NCBI GenBank assembly: GCA_024195265.1
Contig: JAJLRJ010000006.1
Coordinates: forward strand, 25,562,770 to 25,626,769
Source: Dendrophyllia cribrosa
Taxonomy: Eukaryota > Cnidaria > Anthozoa > Scleractinia > Dendrophylliidae
Reading direction: 5' to 3'
DNA: 64,000 nucleotides
Shown here: positions 56,950-64,000 of the stretch, piece by piece
Numbering within the stretch: the first letter of the stretch is position 1
Layout of the letters: every line of letters starts with the position of its first letter
The notes under the pieces: generated by a model
Databases searched by the model: none
What the model was told of the DNA's origin: nothing
The model's input: only the letters and a program-made list of their open reading frames with translations
Program-made: the position numbers and the translations under genes

Positions 56950-57860
56950 ATGGCAGAAATCACATCCATACCTCCCTTTGATCCCTTCGAACAGGCCGGT
57001 AGCGTCGGTCCGCGATGAACCAGGTGATAAACCAGACTACCATATTACATCGATGCACGAGGAATTACGGTCGACAATCGAAAACGAGCTTTGCTACTTC
57101 ACCTCGCCAAGCCAGCAGTCCAGGACATCTTTGCTACGCTCTCGGACAGTGGTACGTCGTACACGGAAGCTATCACCTCGCTGGAGACGTATTTCTCCCC
57201 TCAAAAGAATTTACAGTTCGAACGACATTCGCTCCGTCAGGCACATCAAGGGCCAAGTGAACCGATCGACCAGTAGTCACTCGTCTGCGCCGTCTTGGCA
57301 AAAATTGTGAATTCGATATGAAGTCATCAGGGATCAGTTAATTAAACATTGTTCGTCCGCCATACTCCGTAGACGCACGAGGAATTAAGAAATCGGAATT
57401 ACGGAATCGGAATTACGGAATAGGCCAATTTTCAAGCGGCAAACATTGAAAACACCTCGTCCCAGGACCACTGTACTACGAACACTCTCGCCAGCTTACA
57501 ACGCCGACAGATCTGGAAGAAGATGAGCGAGTGAATTTTATCTCTGACAGGCGACGACAATGCACACATTGTGGAAACCAGGCGAAAAACAAGCCAAGAA
57601 ACCCCAGGTCTCCTGCCTTTCGTAAGACCTGTTTTCAGTGTTGAATTCAACACCATTTTGGCCGTGTTTGTATGAAGAGAACCCCAACCTTGGGTCGTCC
57701 ACAACTGCAGCAGGCTGAGAACCCGAAGGTCCAGTACGCATGTCATTCTCCTGTCGATGAAAATTGTTATGCATTTCAACTCAACCCTAGGCAAGTAAAG
57801 GCAGACACCACAGTCCGCCATAGGTACCCCTGTCCAAATCTGTATTGATTTAGGTGCAAC
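56950..57860 (+). pseudogene. Ty3/Gypsy gag and protease remnants
   Basis: Gag begins at ATG 56950 (MAEITSIPPFDPFEQ). It continues in shifted frames as RKRALLLHLAKPAVQDIF, SYTEAITSLETYFSP and FERHSLRQA, the typical gag order of metazoan Gypsy elements. A degraded nucleocapsid region follows near 57550. Near 57830-57880 a retroviral-type aspartic protease motif reads ICIDLGATANNIDYATYE, with Leu in place of the Thr/Ser of D-T/S-G, so it looks inactive. Several stops and frame changes. Confidence 0.75.
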
Positions 57861-59877
57861 AGCGAACAATATTGACTATGCAACTTATGAAACAATAAAC
57901 GCTGCTAAAACGTTGCCTGGGAAACTTCGCCCACATGGAGAAGACAACCCTGCACCAGTTCCCCTCGCTGGATCGTTCATCAGATTAATCACCACTCCTT
58001 CAGCGCATATGAATCTAACAAGATTTTTTGTGTTAAAGCTCCTCTGCCGTAAAACCTCCACCCGTCTGAGAATGTTGCATGTTGCGGCCTCCATTACTAC
58101 AGAACATTCTCCCGTTCATGTTGAATAACATTACCTCCATGAGAAGTTCCCAGCAGTGTTAAGTGGTTTGATCGGAAAACTGAAGGACTACCAACTTGAG
58201 CTCACCATTCACCCAACTTTACAGACCATATCACAAAATTTACGTCCTACGCCCATACACTGCCGTGCCAAGGTGGAAGATAAGCTGAAACAACTGGCAG
58301 ATCAGGACATAATTGAACCTGTCACTGGCCCCACAACCTGGGTATCAAGTCGTCATTGTCGACAAGCCTAATGGTGATATAAGACTGTGTGTAAATATGT
58401 GCAAGCCCAACGAAGTTCTCCTTCGTCCACACCAACCATATCTAACTTCAGAATAAATTCTCCAAGACCTGAACGGGTCCAAGATTGATCTCAAAGAATG
58501 CTATCACCAAATTGAACTTTCTGAACCTTCTCGCCACCTGACAACATACGTTGGTCTCCGGCGATACAAGCGCCTGCCGTATGGAGCATGTGTGGGATCC
58601 GAGATATGTCAGCATGTAATTGGCCAAGTCTTAGAGGAATGTCCAAAACGTCAGAAACATTGCTGTCGATATCCTTGTCCATGGCACCACTAAATAAGAA
58701 CACGACCAATTCCTAGAGAACACATTGCTCCGTCTCCAAGAAAAAAACCCGTAAAGTGTTTGTTCTGTGTCACAGAACTGGCCTATTATGGATTCCACAT
58801 CTTAACACTAGGATTGTCCCCAGATAAAGATCGTGTCCAGGCAATTAAACAAATGCAGCCATCCACCTGCACAGCCACCGAAGCAAGAAGCTTCCTAAGA
58901 ATAGTAAACACAGTGGCCAGTTTTATCCCAAACGCAGCTGCTATGACAGAGAAACACACGACGACTTACACACGAGAACTCTCCATGGTCATGGGGCCCT
59001 GTGCAATCTGAAGCCTTTGACGAGCTGTGTAACCTCATCTCGAGTGACACTGTTCTAGCTCCTTTTTGACCCCTCCCTACCTTCTCAAGTACGCCATGAT
59101 GCTTTCAAGATTGGAATCAGCGGTGCCTTAACTCAGAAACATCCTGACGGATCTATAAGGCCTGTCTCAAATGCAAGCCGCAGTCTCTCACCAATGGAAC
59201 AGCGTTACAGCCAAACAGAAAGAGAAAACTTATCTGGAGTGTGGGCATATGAAAGATTTCATTTTTACATTCATATTCATGGCAGTCAGTTCGACTTTGT
59301 TGGTGATCACAAACCCTTGGAAGTTCTCCTCAATGGTCGTGGTAACCCATCACCAAGAATTGAACGTTGACGATTACGACTACAACATTACAACTCCCGA
59401 ATCGTTTACCAACCTGGTATCGAAAATGCTGTTGACATCCTTTCACGCAAACCGATGCAGCCCAACACACCCAGAGACCCAGTAGAAGACTACATAAACT
59501 CTTTTTTTATGGATTCTCTTCCCTTTGCAATCACCCTCCAAGAACTGCTAGCTGCATCAGAATCAGATCCCAAACTGAAAATTGTCAAAGAGTGTCTTGA
59601 CACTGACAACTGGTTAACTGCACCAAAGCCCTTTCAAGCTCTAAAAGAGGAACTTTGCCAGAAATGAGACCTTGTTTTGAGAAACAATCGAATTGTAATT
59701 CCCGATGTACTGAGGCCTCGCATCCTTCAGCTTGCACGCGATCGGCGAGGGGCATCACCAAAGTTAAACAGCACCTCCGACAAAGGTTGCCAGGTATATG
59801 GCAGGTTAGGTACCATCAGATAAATGATCAAAGTGTTTACGAGCTAATCTGCTTGGAGACCAAGGATGAGTAAATTG
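57861..59877 (+). pseudogene. Ty3/Gypsy pol remnants (RT, RNase H, integrase start)
   Basis: RT begins with KLKDYQLELTIHPTLQTI and IEPVTGPTTWVS. It continues through DKPNGDIRLCVNM, KIDLKECYHQIEL and RYKRLPYGA; the catalytic YxDD box is destroyed near 58650. Thumb/connection: LAYYGFHILTLGLSPDKDRV. RNase H traces: IGISGALTQKHPDGS and SLSPMEQRYSQTERE. The integrase region starts with VLRNNRIVIPDVLR and stops at 59877, where the right 4-kb arm begins, so catalytic integrase and 3' LTR are missing. Many frameshifts. Confidence 0.8.
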
Positions 59878-60402
59878 AAATGGATGAAATCGATGCAGAC
59901 AAAATTTTCCATCTGCCCCAACTATCTGCTACTGGGACTCCATTTATGGGGTTTACAATAATTCAAGATGACAGCTACCTGAGCTGTGCACTGGATGTCT
60001 GCAGTGTTATCAACAACAGTAACACCAACGTCAACAACAATATCGCTCATTTTTCTACAACACCTATATATATTCTTTTAGGTTTGTTCAGTAGAAACTC
60101 AAGAAACTGAATCCAATAAGAAAGAGTAATCGAGAAGTTTACTTGATTTCTTCTTTATGGTTTTAATTCAGTGTGGAATGGTAATACACGTATATTTGTC
60201 AACAAAAGTCAAGACTCGATGCTTTTGCAAACAGCACCAAACTCAAACGGGGAAAAATTCGCCCTAAGTATTTAATATAATTTTCCTTATCGTACCATGT
60301 ATAAATTAAACGTCCACTTCCTGAGTAAATATTCCTTTAAATTGACGGTCTTCTTCGGCTTCTTGAGCCATTCCTGCCTCCCAATTCGGTAGCTTATTAT
60401 CT

Positions 60403-60452
60403 GATTGTAAAGCGCCATTGGGCTACAAGGAAATGGCGCTATATAAATTATA

Positions 60453-60509
<57 letters not shown>

Positions 60510-60560
60510 GGTTCAGTACTGTAATTGCGAATGATTTCTCTCTCTCAACCTCCGAGTCCA

Positions 60561-60594
<34 letters not shown>

Positions 60595-60605
60595 ATTATT
60601 ATAAG
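60403..60605 (+). mobile_element. L2-type LINE/SINE tail with (ATT)n
   Basis: GATTGTAAAGCGCCATTGGG and AATGGCGCTATATAAATTA followed by long ATT repeats match the conserved 3' tail style of L2-clade LINEs and their SINEs. The left arm has an uninterrupted sequence here. Confidence 0.65.
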
Positions 60606-61384
60606 CAACACATCACCAAATCCTCATGATACGAAATAGATCCTTAGAATTTATCGAGTTCTTCGCCAAAATTGTCCTTCAAAACACTTTCCGACGAACT
60701 GAAAAGTAAATTTTACGGCGAAGACATCTCCAAATACTTTTCATTTAGTGACTTCTTTCGCTGTTGTCCAAGAAATGACCACGATCTTCGTTGCGAATAT
60801 GACGTCACGAGACAACTCGGCATGTCTCGACACGTGAGACCGCTTTCTAATAATCAAGGACTTGACTTTTTAAACTGAGAATGGCGGCCGGGTTTTCGGC
60901 GGTTTTTGGCCAGCTGTTTCTAGATTCAGCAAGCTTATATCGTTCTCAATTATAGCGATTTTATGCAATTATGAACTCATTGGATAAACGGAAGTAAAAC
61001 AAAGTCGAAGAAAAAGACAAACATTTTCTGCGTAGTACCACTTTACGGATCCATCCACGGATGGATGTACCATACACCCTCTAGGTTTCATTTGCTCAGG
61101 AACTAAAAAACGCCCAGGCAAAATAGGTTTAAGAAACTTCACGGCTCGGTTATCCTGTATACTAACCTACTGTTCGTTGAATAATGTTATCACTTTTAAA
61201 AAAAACAAGATAGATAAATTATAGGGACGCTTGTGTTGAACACTTATATAGAAGTTATGCAGAAGTTTGTTTTCCGTGAGCTTTCGGTTTCTTAAAGACT
61301 TTTGTTCTGGGGCCATCGTAGCTCGATAAGAAATAGAACACAAACCGCGGTGATAAACATATTGAACTTATTCATTTTTTATAA

Positions 61385-61435
61385 AACTTGACGTTTCGTA
61401 TGCTACTACATACATTTTTAAAAGTGACCGTTACA
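61385..61435 (-). ncRNA. degenerate hammerhead-like motif
   Basis: On the minus strand GTATG...CATAC forms stem II, followed by GAAACGTC. The 5' core expected as CUGANGA reads TTTTAAAAA, so the catalytic core is lost. It belongs to a different Penelope family from the one at 14 kb. Confidence 0.45.
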
Positions 61436-61530
61436 GTGTTGAAAAACTATACTTATATAGTATTGAAAAGGGACTGGAACCGAGATTAAGTACAAAACTT
61501 AACAGTTGATCTATAAAAAGAAACAGCTAA

Positions 61531-61993
61531 TTAATAAAGCATCAGCTTCTCGCTACTGACGTTTGCATTAAAAGCTGGCTTCAGTTCTTGTATAAACAAT
61601 GTTTCTTTGATTTTACAGTGGAAATCAGTTTTGCCCGACGCTAAGACATCGAAATGATCCCTGCACTTGATGTTATGTCCAGTGGTGTTGACATGGTCAG
61701 CAATGACTGATGTGTGGTCATGCTTAGCAAGGGCCTTAAAATGCTCAGTTTTTCTATCATGAAGCCGTCGTTTAGTTTTACCAATGTAAAATTCTTCACA
61801 ATCCCAACAACTGGCTTTGTAAATAACTTTAGACTGTTGAGAGCGATTCAAGCGGTCCTTGTACGGGAAGAAAGATTTGATGCGGCGAGTGTTTTGGAAA
61901 ATAATTTTAAGGTTGACACAAGAGTAAAAATTGTATACACAAGATTTTAGACGTTTAGAGATTTGGTTGCTATGTAAACCTAAATAAGGTTTC
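61531..61993 (-). CDS. Penelope-like GIY-YIG endonuclease, truncated
   Basis: About 154 codons are open from the truncation point to the stop at 61531. The ATG normally picked at 61851 is internal: upstream codons read PYLGLHSNQISKRLKSC, FYSCVNLKIIFQNTRRIKSF and FPYKDRLNRSQQ, typical of this family. The nuclease motif VIYKASCWDCEEFYIGKTKRRLHDR is followed by the EH pair. The RT is entirely missing. Clearly a different family from the 14-kb copy. Confidence 0.85.
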
Positions 61994-62139
61994 TGTTATT
62001 GGGTTTCTGTTATTGGGATTGCCCCTCGAAAATGTGACCGCATTCGAAGTGCAATATCATTTACACAAAACAATAAGGGAAATAAAGAAAAACGAAAAAA
62101 AAAGACAACATTCAGTCATTCACGCTTCAAATTTAAAAA

Positions 62140-62144
62140 AAATA

Positions 62145-62186
<42 letters not shown>
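62140..62186. repeat. (TAA)n microsatellite
   Basis: Runs of TAA/AATAAT in the right arm; the left arm has only an AT-rich stretch at the matching place. Confidence 0.85.
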
Positions 62187-62189
<3 letters not shown>

Positions 62190-63363
62190 CATTTTTTTAG
62201 AGAGGGTGGCACCAAGCTAACTCTAGAATCGCTCGTTGAGGAAGAAAGTTTACTATATTTGTTCGATTAACTGTTATCACATTCAAAATGAACGTTTTCC
62301 CCACCCCATCATATTAGCATAAGAGCTTTACCTCAGCCCAGAAATGCACTAGCCGAGAAAGTATCTCTTTTCTTGCCGTAAACAGCATTTTTCATCAAAA
62401 AAAGCGAAAGGCACTCATTTTTATTCAAACATGGGTTGACTTCATGCGAAAACAACTTATGGGAGAGTGCCATCCACTCCTCTCCCCTGTTTTCCGAGGG
62501 TTAAAATCGCTTGTTGGGTAAGAAAATACATATTTTTTTTTACACCTACTGTTCAAAATGAACGTTTTTCCTAGCCCTTCATATTGCTTCAGCTCATAAA
62601 TGCACTCGCCAAGAAGTTATATCATTAAACTCTTGCCGTAAACGATCTTGTTTATTTTTTCTTATTTTTTTTTTCTAGGTTTTTCAGCCGTCATCAACGC
62701 TGCAATTTCGTTGCACGGCCTTATTGCTTAGTTGCAAGTGCGAAAATAATCAAACATGGGTATACAGGGCGGTTTAGTTACCCGTCTCTTTCTCCTGTTT
62801 TTGCTGCTTTCTTTGGTCTGCCTTCTCTATGTGTTCACTATCTATCAGCACCTTTCGTTTAGATTGTCGTCGCGGGTGACCAATAAAGTTGGGTAAGTAG
62901 AGCAATACTAAAGACTGCATTTTTACCGGCGTAAAATAGACCATAAAACAGTCGTATTTTTGCGTTTGTCAAACGAATGCGCGCGGTCGGTGAACGAAAG
63001 GTCTGGAGCGAGTGTGAATAAGGAGAGTGGGACTGGGGAGAGATGCTAAAAATACAACTGTCGGCTTTCGTTCAAATTTCCCGCTTCTACCGGAACGGGA
63101 AATTTTCCCGTTGGTTCAATATGACGGGCATATATAAAGCAAATTTACGCCATCATCGCCGGGCGAAGGGTCTTTTGTGGAATCAACCCAAAAGTCGTCT
63201 GATTTCTCTTGCTTTTACTATAGTAGCAAGGTGCTGCCAATACTCTAACGGTTATGAGCCAGATTTTAGTAACACGCGCACATTTCTAAGCCGACTAGGT
63301 TTTTATACTGAAGCGTGTTGATTTTTGTCAGCAGTGAAAGAAAAAAAATATTGATAACGCTCA

Positions 63364-63695
63364 ACCCTTCCACGGTTTTTTCAACTTTTGATATTGGCCA
63401 TGTAGCGACAATCTAACGACACTGCTGGAAAGAGCACCTCAAAATTAGTAAAATAGCCAAGTTTGTGAGTCGGGAAATTTTACAGACGTTTGTATGCTGG
63501 GGGGCAAGTTTGTGCCCCCCAGCATACAAACGTCTGCAAAATTTTCTGACTTCGCGAAACTATAACTTTGCGATTTTACAAGATACGACTCACAAACTTA
63601 GCTATTTTACTAATTTTGAGGTGCTCTTTCCAGCAGTGTCGTTAAATTCTCTCTACATGGCCAATATCAAAAGTTGGAAAAAACCGTGGGAGGGT
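63364..63695. mobile_element. 332-bp full-length foldback MITE
   Basis: Ends ACCCTTCCACGGTTTTTTCA and GGAAAAAACCGTGGGAGGGT. Nearly the whole element is palindromic. Its core (63483-63536) has 24-bp perfect arms around a 6-base loop. The corresponding left-arm site (26390-26525) has unrelated sequence. Confidence 0.8.
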
Positions 63696-64000
63696 CTATT
63701 GTCATTAAAATCCTATTCGTAATCATTGCAATGAATTCTTACATGCCGATGGGCCGAGGCTAAATCAATCTGCGTTCGTCTGGCACGGCCGGTTAGTGAA
63801 TTATTGCTTTAGCGATATATCGCTAGAACTTCGAAGAGCCAACGTCGGCATTGTTGAACGATTAACAAATCAGTGAGACAACCACGGCAAAATGAAGTTA
63901 TACATTCAAAACATACCAGAACAGTACTAGAAACGGGAAAATCAGAAAACTTCTTGCTTGATTCCACAGCAATCCAGCAATTAGGATGGCCCGATTAGGA

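Larger units (their letters stand above)
61292..61995 (-). mobile_element. Penelope-like element fragment in right arm
   Basis: The left arm has an empty site (near 28775). A 14-15 bp repeat TTTCTGTTATTGGG occurs twice at the 61990-62015 end. The insert carries the endonuclease end of the ORF and a 3' terminal region with a hammerhead-like remnant. Confidence 0.75.
59880..64000. repeat. right arm of the very large inverted repeat
   Basis: Reverse match to 26112-30099, continuing to the window edge. Private insertions: an L2-type tail with (ATT)n (60403-60605), a Penelope-like fragment (61292-61995), and a foldback MITE (63364-63695). The first frame (MDEIDADK..., 59880-60110) mirrors 29910-30098. 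Confidence 0.8.

Overview
This window reads as eukaryotic, AT-rich, intron-bearing animal DNA. The mix of repeat-encoded proteins fits a cnidarian, most likely an anthozoan such as a coral: a Penelope-like element, L1/Tx1-type and CR1-type LINEs, a Gypsy element, and the 'FHALSG(A/C)D' repeat protein of invertebrates. The organism call is inference from remembered family distributions. There are no bacterial operons, CRISPR arrays or rRNA genes. Only one convincing host gene is visible: the terminal exon of a galactose-3-O-sulfotransferase-like gene (18816-19944, minus).

Layout. 0-5 kb: several MITE-like inverted-repeat elements, a perfect 48-bp palindrome, an imperfect minisatellite and a 145-bp tandem repeat. 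5.1-13.5 kb: a poly-G/poly-C-bounded segment, a 460-bp inverted pair (6376-6832 and 12069-12543), a TTAA-flanked foldback element (8015-9888) split by a 5'-truncated LINE with clear target-site duplication (TSD), and an element bounded by a 15-bp terminal inverted repeat (TIR) at 11205-13480. 14.0-15.8 kb: a Penelope-like element (reverse transcriptase (RT) C-terminus plus GIY-YIG) with inverted terminal repeats, each carrying a hammerhead-like core, and a 13-bp TSD. 18.6-20 kb: the sulfotransferase exon. 20.7-25.1 kb: a decayed multi-exon repeat gene on the minus strand, whose 3' end recurs inverted at 35.7-36.2 kb. 26.1-30.1 kb: left arm of a very large inverted repeat whose right arm is 59.9-64.0 kb and runs off the window.

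36.3-54.8 kb is a nested set of foldback elements. An inverted repeat X/X' meets at a TTAA. In that single site lie two adjacent foldback elements, Y (40351-47245) and Z (47250-53726), so the order is X-TTAA-Y-TTAA-Z-TTAA-X'. Inside the right arm of Y the same thing happens on a small scale: three short TTAA elements (W2, V, U) sit end to end sharing TTAA sites, where the left arm has only W1. 54.8-55.3 kb is an 18-bp minisatellite. 56.9-59.9 kb is a broken Gypsy gag-pol ending exactly where the right 4-kb arm begins.

The main result is structural. The window is a record of serial, site-reusing insertion by TTAA-specific inverted-repeat elements, nested within much larger inverted repeats. 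Because both arms of several inverted repeats are present, each arm serves as the empty-site control for insertions in the other, which lets TSDs and insertion order be read directly.
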